Part shown: in pieces, positions 55,137 to 64,000 of the stretch
How positions within the stretch are numbered: the stretch's first letter is position 1
How the letters are laid out: each line of letters opens with the position of its first letter
Assembly (NCBI GenBank): GCA_002364735.1
Contig: DEZB01000066.1
Location: 175,895-239,894, forward strand
Reading direction: 5' to 3'
Length of the DNA: 64,000 bases
Source of the DNA: Bacteroidales bacterium UBA3143
GTDB lineage: Bacteria > Bacteroidota > Bacteroidia > Bacteroidales > Dysgonomonadaceae
Position numbers and translations under genes: made by a program
The notes under the pieces: generated by a model
The model's database searches: none
What the model was told of the DNA's origin: nothing
Seen by the model: only the letters and a program-made list of their open reading frames with translations

Positions 55137-56420
55137 ATGCTCTCTATAACTCAACGAAAAGGAATTAAGCTTTTGATGGATCAAGAGATTGTCCCTGCCA
55201 TTGGCTGCACTGAACCCATAGCTGTTTCTTTATGCGTGGCAAAAGCTTCAGAATTGTTAGAACATCGACCAGATAAAATCGATGTTTTTTTAAGTTCAAA
55301 CGTCATTAAAAATGCGATGGGTGTAGGTATTCCTGGCACCAATATGATTGGTCTTCCAATTGCTATTTCTTTAGGAGCAATTATTGGAAAGTCGAAGTTA
55401 GGATTAGAGGTTTTACGTGATTTTGATTCAGATGATTTAGAACAGGCTAAAAAATTTATAGATGAAGATAGAATAAATATCTTTGTAAAAGAGGGCATTT
55501 TGGAAACGCTTTATATTGAAGTTGTAAGTAGCACACAGAGAGATAAAGTTAAAGCAGTTATAAGTGGTGCTCATACATTTTTTTCATATATAGAGAAGAA
55601 TGGTGAAGTGTTGATATCTAAAAAGTTTGAGGAAATTGAGAAAGGTAAGGCTCCAATTACCTTAAATTTGAAAATGGTTTTTGATTATGCACACGAGTCA
55701 CCTATTGAGGAGCTCAAGTTTATTTATACAGCTGCAATAATGAATCAAGAGGCTTCTGATATTTCTAAAACCGAAATGCATGGACACAATGTTTCACGAG
55801 TGTTAGCAGGTAGTAAGGGTATGTCTTTGTTTGGAGACAATCCACATTCAAAGATGTTGATTGCTACAGCTGGTGCATGTGATGTTCGCATGGATGGAGT
55901 TAAAGTAGCTGTAATGAGCAATTCGGGAAGTGGCAACCAAGGTATTGCTGCAACCTTGCCCGTTCTTTCTTACGCTAAAGAAATTGGAGCTGATAAGGAA
56001 ACACTTATACGTGCATTGGTGTTAAGTAATCTAACAGTCATCTATATTAAACAACATTTGGGCAGACTTTCGGCTTTGTGTGGCTGTGTAGTTGCATCCA
56101 CAGGTTCAAGTTGCGGCATTACATATCTTATGGGTGGTGGATATGAACAGATTACTTTCGCCACCAAAAATATGATTGCAAATATCACTGGTATGATTTG
56201 CGATGGAGCTAAATCGAGTTGCTCACTCAAAATATCAAGTGGCGTTTCCACAGCCTTGCTCTCTGCTTTAATGGCAATTGAAAACAAAGTAATAAGCTCA
56301 CAAGAGGGTATAGTGGACGAAGATGTAGATCAAACAATTAGGAATATGGCAGAAATTGGCAAAGGAATGGAAGAAACAGACAATGTTGTACTTGGCATAA
56401 TGACTAAAAAGAGGCAATAA
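55137..56420 (+). CDS. L-cysteine desulfidase / UPF0597 family protein
   Basis: A 427-residue cytoplasmic enzyme. The family hallmark is LMDQEIVPAIGCTEPIAVSL, followed by NAMGVGIPGTNMIGLPIAI, and later GSGNQGIAATLPVL and LSALCGCVVASTGSSCGITY, whose Cys residues probably bind a [4Fe-4S] cluster. Members (CyuA/CdsB) split cysteine to pyruvate, ammonia and sulfide. In an anaerobe this can supply sulfide and detoxify cysteine. A MATE exporter follows on the same strand after 136 bases. Confidence 0.9.
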   Translation: MLSITQRKGIKLLMDQEIVPAIGCTEPIAVSLCVAKASELLEHRPDKIDVFLSSNVIKNAMGVGIPGTNMIGLPIAISLGAIIGKSKLGLEVLRDFDSDDLEQAKKFIDEDRINIFVKEGILETLYIEVVSSTQRDKVKAVISGAHTFFSYIEKNGEVLISKKFEEIEKGKAPITLNLKMVFDYAHESPIEELKFIYTAAIMNQEASDISKTEMHGHNVSRVLAGSKGMSLFGDNPHSKMLIATAGACDVRMDGVKVAVMSNSGSGNQGIAATLPVLSYAKEIGADKETLIRALVLSNLTVIYIKQHLGRLSALCGCVVASTGSSCGITYLMGGGYEQITFATKNMIANITGMICDGAKSSCSLKISSGVSTALLSALMAIENKVISSQEGIVDEDVDQTIRNMAEIGKGMEETDNVVLGIMTKKRQ

Positions 56421-56556
56421 GTGAAACAAAAACAGCTATAGCAGGAATAAAAATTTTAAATCGTTATATTTCTGTTTTTTATAAATTAAAAAAACTCTTG
56501 AATTTACCGCTGATAGAGCACTGTTTTTCTTTAAAAAAATAAATTACAAATAAACA

Positions 56557-57918
56557 TTGAGATCAAATAGAGAGATAGAATTAGAAACCAAGAAGGTCAG
56601 TAAGCTTGTTTGGGATTATGCCTTACCTGCAATTATTGGAACAATGGTTAATGCAACTTACAATATTATTGACCGTGTGTTTATTGGTCAGGGTGTTGGT
56701 GCATTGGCAATATCAGGTTTGGCTGTTACATTTCCAGTGATGAACCTTACGGCAGCATTAGGTATGTTGGTTGGTTCAGGTGCTGCAAGTAGAATCTCAA
56801 TCAATTTGGGCAAGAAAGATCACAATAGAGCAGAAAAAATACTTGGAAACTCTTTTCTACTGACCATTGTCTTCAATTTAGTATTCATTACATTACTCAT
56901 GATTTTTCTTGAGCCTATTTTAATGGCCTTTGGTGCAAGTGAGCAAACTTATCCTTATGCTAAAGAGTATTTGCAAATTATACTGCCTGGCAATATATTT
57001 GTAACGATGACTTTTAGCTTCAATAGTATGATGCGTGCATCGGGCTATCCTCAAAAGGCTATGTACACTATGCTTATAGGCGCAGTGTTAAACATAATAT
57101 TAGATCCAATTTTTATTTTTGTTTTCGATATGGGTATTGCTGGTGCTGCTTGGGCAACAGTTATTTCTATGTTTATAGGTATGATTTTTGTGATGCATCA
57201 TTTCACCCATAAAAACAGTACACTGCGACTACGGAAAAAAAATATACGTTTCGAAAAAGACATATTATTTGCAATTGTTTCTATTGGCTTGTCTCCATTT
57301 TTTATGCAAGTTGCAGCTTCAGGAGTTGCTGTGCTTATGAACACATCATTAAAGAACTACGGAGGAGATTTAGCTATTGGTGCTTATGGCATACTGATGT
57401 CAATGTTTATGCTCATTATCATGTTTGTTATTGGTTTAAATCAAGGGCTACAGCCTATAATAGGATATAATTATGGTGCAGAAATCTACGATCGTGTTAA
57501 AGCAGCCTTCTATTATGGAATAAAAATTGCAACAGTTGTAACTACCTTTGGCTTTCTGTTTGGGGTCTTTTACCCACGAGTGTTTGCTCAAGCATTTACA
57601 TCTGACGTTCAATTATTAGATTTAGCAGAAAATGCCATGCGAATTAGTATTGTTGCATTTCCACTTGTAGGTTTTCAAGTGGTTATTTCAGGTTATTTTC
57701 AGAGTATAGGTCAAGCAAAGAAATCAATAATTCTTAGTTTGAGCCGACAACTCATCTTCCTGATTCCCAGTATCATTATCTTACCTCGATTTTTTGGTCT
57801 TGATGGGGTGTGGGCTGCTACTCCTGTCTCAGATTTCATGGCATCATTATTAGCGTTAATCTTTTTCATTAGACAGCGAAAAATATTGAATAAAATGATA
57901 AGCAAACAACGGCAATAA
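56557..57918 (+). CDS. MATE family efflux transporter
   Basis: A 453-residue membrane protein with twelve hydrophobic helices. MATE signatures are YALPAIIGTMVNATYNIIDR in helix 1 and the related VSIGLSPFFMQVAASGVAVL of helix 7; VGFQVVISGYFQSIGQAKKS closes the second half. The start is a TTG at 56557; no ATG precedes the conserved N-terminus, and the next ATG is inside helix 1. These sodium- or proton-coupled pumps export cationic or other small molecules; the substrate here is unknown. Confidence 0.9.
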   Translation: MRSNREIELETKKVSKLVWDYALPAIIGTMVNATYNIIDRVFIGQGVGALAISGLAVTFPVMNLTAALGMLVGSGAASRISINLGKKDHNRAEKILGNSFLLTIVFNLVFITLLMIFLEPILMAFGASEQTYPYAKEYLQIILPGNIFVTMTFSFNSMMRASGYPQKAMYTMLIGAVLNIILDPIFIFVFDMGIAGAAWATVISMFIGMIFVMHHFTHKNSTLRLRKKNIRFEKDILFAIVSIGLSPFFMQVAASGVAVLMNTSLKNYGGDLAIGAYGILMSMFMLIIMFVIGLNQGLQPIIGYNYGAEIYDRVKAAFYYGIKIATVVTTFGFLFGVFYPRVFAQAFTSDVQLLDLAENAMRISIVAFPLVGFQVVISGYFQSIGQAKKSIILSLSRQLIFLIPSIIILPRFFGLDGVWAATPVSDFMASLLALIFFIRQRKILNKMISKQRQ

Positions 57919-58002
57919 TTTTGTTTTAAATGAGTTTATTTGTATACTCAAGGAGCATTTTTAAAATCAAATAAGTATAATATAAACATTAATTAGTTTA
58001 GT

Positions 58003-58746
58003 ATGAAAAAAGTAGTATTGATTCGTCATGGACAAAGTACCTGGAACAATGAAAACAAATTTACAGGTTGGACGGATGTAGATTTAACAGAGTTAGGTGA
58101 ACAAGAAGCTGTCGAGGCTGGAAAGTTGATGAAGAAAGAAGGTTTCTCTTTTGATAAAGCCTATACTTCTTATCTAAAAAGAGCAGTTAAAACTTTGAAT
58201 ATTATTTTAGATGAAATGAATTTGGATTGGATTCCTGTTGAAAAAACATGGCGTCTAAACGAAAAGTCTTACGGCATGTTGCAAGGTTTAGACAAAGCGG
58301 AAACAGCTAAAAAGTATGGTGAAGATCAAGTTTTAATTTGGCGTAGAAGTTTTGATGTACCTCCAGCAGCCCTTGAAGAAAATGATGAGCGTTCGCCATT
58401 AATGGACAAAAGATACTCGAAGATTGATAGGAAAGATTTGCCATTAACCGAGTCTTTGAAACAAACAGTTGAGCGTATTCTCCCATACTGGGAAAACGAA
58501 ATCTTGGAGAGCCTAAAAGATAATGATGAAATCATTGTTGCTGCTCATGGAAATAGTTTGCGTGGAATTGTAATGCATTTGAAAAATATTTCTGAAGAAG
58601 ATATTTTAAAATTAAATATCCCAACTGGTATACCTTATGTGTTTGAGTTTGACGAAAATTTGAACGTAGTAAAAGATTACTTTTTAGGTGATGCCGAAGA
58701 GATAAAAAAGCTTATGGACGCTGTTGCCAATCAAGCAAAGAAATAG
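58003..58746 (+). CDS. gpmA: 2,3-bisphosphoglycerate-dependent phosphoglycerate mutase
   Basis: A 247-residue glycolytic enzyme. The phosphohistidine motif is [20 protein letters not shown], and downstream blocks [33 protein letters not shown] and [16 protein letters not shown] supply the second catalytic His. The RHGxxxWN and LxE spacing match dPGM. It interconverts 3- and 2-phosphoglycerate. A terminator follows, and the gene is probably monocistronic. Confidence 0.96.
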   Translation: MKKVVLIRHGQSTWNNENKFTGWTDVDLTELGEQEAVEAGKLMKKEGFSFDKAYTSYLKRAVKTLNIILDEMNLDWIPVEKTWRLNEKSYGMLQGLDKAETAKKYGEDQVLIWRRSFDVPPAALEENDERSPLMDKRYSKIDRKDLPLTESLKQTVERILPYWENEILESLKDNDEIIVAAHGNSLRGIVMHLKNISEEDILKLNIPTGIPYVFEFDENLNVVKDYFLGDAEEIKKLMDAVANQAKK

Positions 58747-58789
58747 TAAATAAAATATTTTATATACTATGCTATTATAAATTAATAAG

Positions 58790-58812
58790 AGGACTCACAA
58801 GAGTCCTTTTTT
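58790..58812 (+). terminator. Terminator after gpmA
   Basis: AGGACTC / GAGTCCT with an ACAA loop, followed by TTTTTG. Confidence 0.75.
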
Positions 58813-59010
58813 GTTTATTTTAAGTACTGAGAAATCTCTACTTTTAATAATATTCTCCCCGTTTCATTGTCCATATTAGAAAGTCAAAGTTATGTAAGTC
58901 TTCATAAACTCTGAATTTTGTAAATACATCTTTCTTTTTTTGCGCTACTCAATTTTCAAATTGTAAATTATAGCCCGATATTATTTGCAATTCCTAAAAA
59001 AATAGACCTT

Positions 59011-59338
59011 AATTCAGGTGGAAATCAAATCCACCGCGGTGTATTTGACTTTCATCTAATGAAAACTCAATTTACCGCGGTGAAAATGTTTTAAACAGCT
59101 AAAAAGATGAATTTCCGAAAAAATATGACAGAAAATCGGGATATAATAAAAAATAAGACAGCTAAAATTGTAAAATAAGTAGATGATAAGAAAAAATCAC
59201 ACCGAGATTTGGAATTTTAAGCCATAAATGTCACAATTTAGTCAACAAACACGACTAATATCTTTTTTGAAACATTTTCACCGCGGTAAATGCAAATTTC
59301 ATCAGTTTTAAACATTTTCACCGCGGTGGAAATGTGTG
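59011..59338 (-). repeat. ~330 bp palindrome-bearing intergenic repeat, copy B
   Basis: This is the inverted counterpart of 10793-11119. Palindromic sites are at about 59028-59043, 59071-59085, 59275-59291 and 59311-59338, all centred on CCGCGG. The sequence starts AATTCAGGTGGAAATC, the complement of the copy A end GATTTCCACCTGAATT. The middle is diverged but alignable end to end. It lies upstream of the second sugar locus, in a 560-base gene-free gap after the gpmA terminator. Confidence 0.8.
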
Positions 59339-59471
59339 GAAAAAGGTTTCACAATAAATAGCCCAATCGAGGTCGATAAATTCTCAATTATCTTAAAAAT
59401 TAAACAGAATATTCCATTTCATTTTTGATAAAAATTTAAACAATTAAATCAAAAAATATTTTAGAAATATT

Positions 59472-59483
59472 ATCGTCGACGAT
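59472..59483. promoter_or_regulatory. Palindrome upstream of the Gfo/ThuA/GH3 locus
   Basis: ATCGTCGACGAT is a perfect 12-bp palindrome in otherwise AT-rich DNA, 22 bases before the -7 element at 59506. Its position, about -40 relative to the likely start of transcription, fits a regulator site. Confidence 0.4.
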
Positions 59484-59505
59484 GAATATAATTCTAATAT
59501 TATTG

Positions 59506-59513
59506 TATATTTG
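59506..59513 (+). promoter_or_regulatory. -7 promoter element of the Gfo/ThuA/GH3 locus
   Basis: TATATTTG matches TAnnTTTG. There is no TTG about 19 bases upstream, so an activator may be needed. The leader to ATG 59624 is about 105 bases. Confidence 0.5.
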
Positions 59514-59623
59514 CAATTACACTTAACGAAAACGAATTATACCATAACACAATTTTTTGCATTAAAACAATAAATTAAATGCAATTGATTGATAACTTTT
59601 TCTTAAATAAAAATTATATCAAC

Positions 59624-60928
59624 ATGAAAGATCTTTCAAGAAGGGGATTTATTAAAAGCTCATTGGTGGGAGCAGCTGGTTTAACTTTATTGCCTTTACT
59701 TCAAGGTTTTAAATTAAGTCCAAACAACACTATTCGTATTGGTTTTATCGGTCTTGGTCAACAAGGCATGAATTTGTTTAATGGGTTTAGTAGTATACCG
59801 GGAGTACAGATTGTTGCAGGAGCGGATGTATATGGCATAAAGCGACAACGTTTTGAAAAACGTGTAAAGGATTATTATGCAGCATTAAATCAAAGTGTTG
59901 ACGTGAAAACGTACTCCGACTACAGATCAATACTTGATAGGAAAGACATTGATGCAGTAATTATTGCCACACCCGACCATTGGCATGCTTTAATGGCGCT
60001 TGATGCTTGTGCTGCAGGAAAAGATGTGTATCAAGAAAAACCAATGACATTTACTATTAAAGAAAGCTTAAAAGTTGCGGAAGCCGTTAGAAAGCATAAC
60101 GTTATATTTGCTGTAGGAAGTCAACAAAGATCTGACCCCAACTTTCAACATGCAGTGAACATGGCACATCGTGAAGCAAATGGATTTGGTAAACTCGCCA
60201 AAGTAAACGCTTATGTTGGACCAGCTCCTGATCCATACAATTTACCAGAAGAAACAATACCAGAAGATTTAGACTGGATGCGCTGGTTAGGTCCGCTTGA
60301 GTATGTGCATTATAACTCACGATTGAATCCTCCTATTAGTTTAGACCCTGTAAAGAATGAAACATACTGGGCAGAATGGAGATACTTTAAAGAAACAGGG
60401 GGTGGATTTATGTGTGACTGGGGTGCCCACAATTTTGACATTGGTCAATGGGCATTGAAAAAAGATCATAGTGGTCCTGTAAAAATTATTCCTCCTGGAT
60501 ATAAAGACACAAAATATCTAACATTTGTCTATGACAATGGTTTGGAAATGACCAATGAAGCATATGATGAAGCAAAAACTCGTGGAGTAAAACTATGGGG
60601 TACAGATGGCTGGATTGAGGTGACACGAGGAAAAATTACTGCGTCACATGATTCTTTGTTGCCTATTAAAAATAAAGATGGCGATGGCGGTCTTTATGAA
60701 AGAAGCTCATCGCATCTTCAGAACTTCATTGATGCAGTGAAAGCAAGAGTAGATCCTTTGGTTCCTGTTGAGATTGGACAACGCACTACTACTTGTAGCA
60801 TTTTGGGCAATATTGCATCTGAACTTAAACGTCCAGTTAATTGGTCTCCCACCAATCAATACTTTATTAACGACCCAGAAGCAGCATTGCATTATCATAG
60901 AGAATACCATAACGGGTATAAACTTTAA
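59624..60928 (+). CDS. Gfo/Idh/MocA family oxidoreductase, Tat-exported
   Basis: A 434-residue oxidoreductase from ATG 59624, which places the twin-arginine signal KDLSRRGFIKSSLVGAAG at the N-terminus; the frame extends 15 codons upstream to 59579 without family features. The Rossmann motif is IRIGFIGLGQQGMNLFNG, and the catalytic Lys is in YQEKPMTFTI. Other blocks are ATPDHWHALMALDACAAGKD and GGGFMCDWGAHNFDIGQWAL. It starts a locus with ThuA and GH3 genes, so it probably oxidises a glycoside or sugar in the periplasm. It is of a different subgroup from the oxidoreductase at 36667. Confidence 0.88.
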   Translation: MKDLSRRGFIKSSLVGAAGLTLLPLLQGFKLSPNNTIRIGFIGLGQQGMNLFNGFSSIPGVQIVAGADVYGIKRQRFEKRVKDYYAALNQSVDVKTYSDYRSILDRKDIDAVIIATPDHWHALMALDACAAGKDVYQEKPMTFTIKESLKVAEAVRKHNVIFAVGSQQRSDPNFQHAVNMAHREANGFGKLAKVNAYVGPAPDPYNLPEETIPEDLDWMRWLGPLEYVHYNSRLNPPISLDPVKNETYWAEWRYFKETGGGFMCDWGAHNFDIGQWALKKDHSGPVKIIPPGYKDTKYLTFVYDNGLEMTNEAYDEAKTRGVKLWGTDGWIEVTRGKITASHDSLLPIKNKDGDGGLYERSSSHLQNFIDAVKARVDPLVPVEIGQRTTTCSILGNIASELKRPVNWSPTNQYFINDPEAALHYHREYHNGYKL

Positions 60929-60938
60929 AAACCTATAC

Positions 60939-61757
60939 ATGATGAAATATTTATCACGTCGCAACTTTTTGAAAACAACTGCCCTTGCAAGTGCTGGGGC
61001 AGTGTTAGCTAATCGTTCATTACCTACATTTGCAAATGTAAAACAAGACATAGAACCCACTTTGAAAGGGAAAAAAGTTTTGTTTGTTTGGGGTGGTTGG
61101 GAAGGACACGAGCCAGAGCAATCAATTGATATTTTTGTACCATGGATGAGATCGGAGGGGGCAGAAGTGACTGTATCTGATACATTAGATAGTTATTTAG
61201 ATAAATCTTTGATGAGTTCTTTAGACCTAATAGTGCAAATATGGACAATGGGAAAAATATCTAAAGAGCAAGAAAAAGGCCTTCTTAAAGCTGTAAAAGG
61301 AGGGGTGGGACTGGCTGGATGGCATGGCGGAATTGGCGATTCGTTTAGAGATAATGTTGAATTTCAATTTATGGTGGGCGGTCAATGGGTAGCTCACCCT
61401 GGTGGAGTTATAGATTATCATGTAAAAATAACCGATCACAAAGATTATGTTACACAAGGGCTTAATGATTTTGACATGCACTCTGAGCAATATTACATGC
61501 ACGTAGATCCAAATGTAAAGGTTTTGGCAACCACTGAATTTAGTGGTGAGCATGCACCATGGATTGATGGCTCTGTTATTCCTGCTGTGTGGAAAAAATA
61601 TTATGGTGATGGTCGTGTCTTCTATTCATCGTTGGGGCATGTTATGGGTGATTTTAAAGGTGCCGAAGTACTTGAAATTCAACAGCGTGGTATTAGGTGG
61701 GCTGCTGAAAGCAAATACCATAGCAAAGAGAAGTGGATACAACCAATATATGGATAA
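60939..61757 (+). CDS. ThuA-like (trehalose utilisation) domain protein, Tat-exported
   Basis: A 272-residue protein from ATG 60939 (second ATG at 60942). It begins with a twin-arginine signal (YLSRRNFLKTTALASAGAVL) and has the ThuA class-I-glutamine-amidotransferase-like fold: KVLFVWGGWEGHEPEQSID, GGVGLAGWHGGIGDSF, HSEQYYMHVDPNVKVLATTE and RVFYSSLGHVMGDF. The usual catalytic Cys of amidotransferases is absent, as in ThuA. ThuA proteins take part in keto-sugar metabolism with Gfo/Idh/MocA dehydrogenases. It follows the oxidoreductase by 10 bases. The open frame begins at 60768 inside the preceding gene, which is not a real start. Confidence 0.85.
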   Translation: MMKYLSRRNFLKTTALASAGAVLANRSLPTFANVKQDIEPTLKGKKVLFVWGGWEGHEPEQSIDIFVPWMRSEGAEVTVSDTLDSYLDKSLMSSLDLIVQIWTMGKISKEQEKGLLKAVKGGVGLAGWHGGIGDSFRDNVEFQFMVGGQWVAHPGGVIDYHVKITDHKDYVTQGLNDFDMHSEQYYMHVDPNVKVLATTEFSGEHAPWIDGSVIPAVWKKYYGDGRVFYSSLGHVMGDFKGAEVLEIQQRGIRWAAESKYHSKEKWIQPIYG

Positions 61758-61784
61758 AGCGAAGTGGATATTTAAAACAAAAGA

Positions 61785-63947
61785 GTGATGAAAAAAATTT
61801 TTATATTAGGACTTCTTTTTACTTCATTAGGACTGCACGCTCAATCTTTTTCTTTCAATAATCCACAACTTTCTCCAAGTGAAAGAGCAACTGATTTAAT
61901 TAAACATTTGACATTGAACGAAAAGGTATCGTTGATGATGGACAAAGCTCCCGCAATACCACGTTTTAAGATAAATGAATACAATTGGTGGAATGAAGCT
62001 CTACATGGAGTTGGGCGAGGTGGATTAGCAACCGTTTTTCCGCAAGCTATTGGGCTTGCTGCAACATTTGATAATGAAGCTGTACAAAATACATTTGACA
62101 TGGTTTCTGATGAAGCCCGTGCTAAGCATCATGATTTTAAGCGTAAAGGTGAATTTGAACGTTATCAAGGTCTAACATTTTGGACTCCCAATATTAATAT
62201 TTTTAGAGATCCAAGATGGGGAAGAGGTCAAGAAACTTATGGCGAAGATCCTTATTTGACAGCCAAGATGGGCGTAGCTGTAGTAAATGGTTTGCAAGGA
62301 ACATCTAATACTAAATACGACAAGTTGCATGCTTGTGCTAAACATTATGCAGTACATAGTGGACCAGAATGGAATCGTCATGAGTTTGACGCCAAAGATA
62401 TTTCGAAACGCGATTTATGGGAAACTTATCTTCCTGCCTTTAAGGCCCTTGTACAGGAAGCTAATGTCAAGGAGGTTATGTGTGCATACAACCGTTTTGA
62501 AGGTAAACCATGTTGTGGCAATGATCAGCTTTTACAATATATTCTTAGAGATAAATGGGGTTTTGAAGGAGTAGTAGTGTCGGATTGCGGAGCGATAACC
62601 GATTTTTATAAAACAGGAAATCATGAAACACATCCAAACAAAGAAGCTGCATCAGCAGATGCTGTTTTGTCTGGTACAGATTTAGAATGTGGCAATAATT
62701 ATCAATCATTGCTAAAAGCAGTAAAAGATGGATTGATAACAGAAAATCAAATCGATGTATCTTTATATCGAATTCTTAAAGCACGTTTCGAATTAGGTCT
62801 AATGGATGATGATGAAATAGTTTCATGGTCTAAAATTCCTATTTCAGTTGTCGATAGTGAATCGCATAAAGCCAAAGCTCTTGAGATGGCACAAAAATCG
62901 CTGGTGCTTTTAAAAAACAAAAATAATATATTACCTCTATCAAAAAGTATGAAAAAGATAGCCATTATTGGTCCAAATGCAAACGACTCGGTTGCAATGT
63001 GGGGTAATTACAATGGTTTTCCATCTCATACTGTTACTATTTTAGAAGGTATTAAAAATAAACTATCCGATGATCAAGTTATTTATGATCGAGGTTGCAA
63101 TTTGGTTTCTGGAGAATTTTCTTCTGAAGTTCTAAAAAAAGTAAGTGATGCTGAACTTATAATATTTGTGGGAGGTATTTCACCTCAGGTGGAAGGAGAA
63201 GAAATGCCTGTTTCTGAAAAAGGTTTCAAAGGTGGTGATCGCACCAGTATAGAATTACCTAAAGTGCAAAGAGATCTTATCCATTCTTTGAAACAACAAG
63301 GAAAACCAATAATTTTAGTGCTTTTCTCCGGTAGTGCATTAGGAATAACTCCTGAGGCCAATGAAGTTGATGCAATAGTGCAAGCATGGTATCCTGGACA
63401 AGCTGGTGGAACTGCTGTGGCTGATGTTCTTTTTGGCGATTATAATCCTGCTGGTCGACTTCCAGTTACATTTTATAAAGATGATACACAGTTGCCCGAT
63501 TATCAAGACTATAGCATGCGAGGTCGCACTTATCGATACCTAAAAGAGGATCCTTTGTATCCATTTGGATATGGTTTGAGTTATACCAATTTTATTATCG
63601 AAAATGCTCATCTAAACAAAAAAAATATTGTTCCTGGAGAAAATATTAAACTTTCTTTGAATATAGAGAATACAGGTAATTATGATGGCGATGAGGTTAT
63701 ACAAATTTACGTTCGTAAAATAGATGATAAAAATGGGCCATTAAAATCATTGAAAGCCTTTAATCGTATTCATCTCAAAAAAGGAGAGAAAAAATCTATG
63801 GAGGTGGAATTGCCCTCGACTTCATTTGAAACATTTGACTCCTCCGTCGAAGAAATGCGGGTTGTTCCTGGGAATTATGAGGTCTTATATGGAAAATCCT
63901 CAGCTGACAAAGATTTGAAAAAAATAGATTTAATAATTGAAAAGTGA
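61785..63947 (+). CDS. Glycoside hydrolase family 3 (beta-glucosidase/xylosidase type)
   Basis: A 720-residue exported enzyme (signal residues 1-20, ending LGLHAQ). The N-terminal TIM barrel has NEYNWWNEALHGVGRG and DPRWGRGQETYGEDPYLTAK; the nucleophile Asp is in GVVVSDCGAITDFY near residue 266. The C-terminal sandwich holds KIAIIGPNANDSVAMWGNYN, and a fibronectin-III-like end follows (GDEVIQIYVRK, then the family-typical LKSLKAFNRIHLKKGE). WWNEALHG and the short acid/base region place it near xylosidase or glucosidase branches. It is the third gene of the locus, 27 bases after ThuA, and probably releases monosaccharide for the oxidoreductase. Confidence 0.93.
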   Translation: MMKKIFILGLLFTSLGLHAQSFSFNNPQLSPSERATDLIKHLTLNEKVSLMMDKAPAIPRFKINEYNWWNEALHGVGRGGLATVFPQAIGLAATFDNEAVQNTFDMVSDEARAKHHDFKRKGEFERYQGLTFWTPNINIFRDPRWGRGQETYGEDPYLTAKMGVAVVNGLQGTSNTKYDKLHACAKHYAVHSGPEWNRHEFDAKDISKRDLWETYLPAFKALVQEANVKEVMCAYNRFEGKPCCGNDQLLQYILRDKWGFEGVVVSDCGAITDFYKTGNHETHPNKEAASADAVLSGTDLECGNNYQSLLKAVKDGLITENQIDVSLYRILKARFELGLMDDDEIVSWSKIPISVVDSESHKAKALEMAQKSLVLLKNKNNILPLSKSMKKIAIIGPNANDSVAMWGNYNGFPSHTVTILEGIKNKLSDDQVIYDRGCNLVSGEFSSEVLKKVSDAELIIFVGGISPQVEGEEMPVSEKGFKGGDRTSIELPKVQRDLIHSLKQQGKPIILVLFSGSALGITPEANEVDAIVQAWYPGQAGGTAVADVLFGDYNPAGRLPVTFYKDDTQLPDYQDYSMRGRTYRYLKEDPLYPFGYGLSYTNFIIENAHLNKKNIVPGENIKLSLNIENTGNYDGDEVIQIYVRKIDDKNGPLKSLKAFNRIHLKKGEKKSMEVELPSTSFETFDSSVEEMRVVPGNYEVLYGKSSADKDLKKIDLIIEK

Positions 63948-64000
63948 TTTAAAACAAAATACAGACAAAACTAATTATTATGAAACCTCCATGATTTATC

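Noticed and set aside
60768..60938. 57-codon upstream extension of the ThuA gene
   Set aside because: It overlaps the 3' end of the oxidoreductase in another frame, and the Tat signal starts at 60939.

Overview
This window reads as chromosomal DNA of an AT-rich member of the Bacteroidota, probably order Bacteroidales. Several intergenic regions carry the Bacteroidota-type promoter (TTG/TTTG, about 19 bases, then TAnnTTTG), Shine-Dalgarno sequences are not evident, and the gene content fits: fimbrillin-like lipoproteins, GH92 and GH3 glycosidases, DUF2851, DUF2795 and Rex. Genus and species cannot be fixed from the sequence. No tRNA, rRNA, insertion sequence or prophage was recognised. One gene (lemA) is cut by the left edge.

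Layout. 1-9.9 kb: lemA/DUF2207 membrane pair, a PLP aminotransferase flanked by two diverged copies of a short repeat, a lone CrtW-like carotenoid ketolase, a 35-residue Cys-rich peptide beside a SigZ-type sigma factor, small membrane and lipoprotein genes, a BASS transporter and a fructosamine-kinase-like gene. 10-23 kb: an XRE regulator, a ~330 bp intergenic repeat, valS, merR-namZ, alaS, and a divergent LacI/nucleoside-ribose locus (exported nucleoside hydrolase, ribokinase, sugar permease) with candidate operators over the promoters. 23.7-31.3 kb (minus strand): a peptide-modification-like cluster with an ABC exporter, nucleotidyltransferase, PqqD-type protein, S26-like peptidase and HPr-kinase-like kinase, preceded by two fimbrillin-like lipoproteins and an unlisted 52-residue peptide. 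31.5-44 kb: adenine/adenosine deaminase, GH92 mannosidase, rluF, a three-gene sugar oxidation locus (Gfo/Idh/MocA, TIM-barrel isomerase, DUF1080), an acyltransferase, a class C serine hydrolase and lpdA. 44-58.8 kb: a long gene-poor stretch, then DUF2795, cobalamin adenosyltransferase, methyltransferase, ispF, FAH, rex, a uracil-DNA glycosylase gene broken by one amber codon, an envelope gene row (ABM, DUF3108, Ig-like lipoprotein, DUF2851), cysteine desulfidase, MATE and gpmA. 59-64 kb: an inverted second copy of the ~330 bp repeat, then a second sugar locus (Gfo/Idh/MocA, ThuA, GH3).

How genes work together. The nucleoside locus looks complete for releasing ribose outside the cytoplasm, importing it and phosphorylating it. 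The two Gfo/Idh/MocA loci look like oxidative glycoside-processing sets. The PqqD/kinase/peptidase/exporter set looks like the tailoring and export half of a ribosomal peptide pathway without a recognisable ring-forming enzyme.

The most unusual non-coding signals are (i) the ~330 bp repeat with four CCGCGG-centred palindromes, present twice in opposite orientation 48 kb apart, and (ii) three intergenic arrays of short palindromes, each with its own sequence but all with a 40-41 bp period. All calls rest on reading the sequence; no database search was run.
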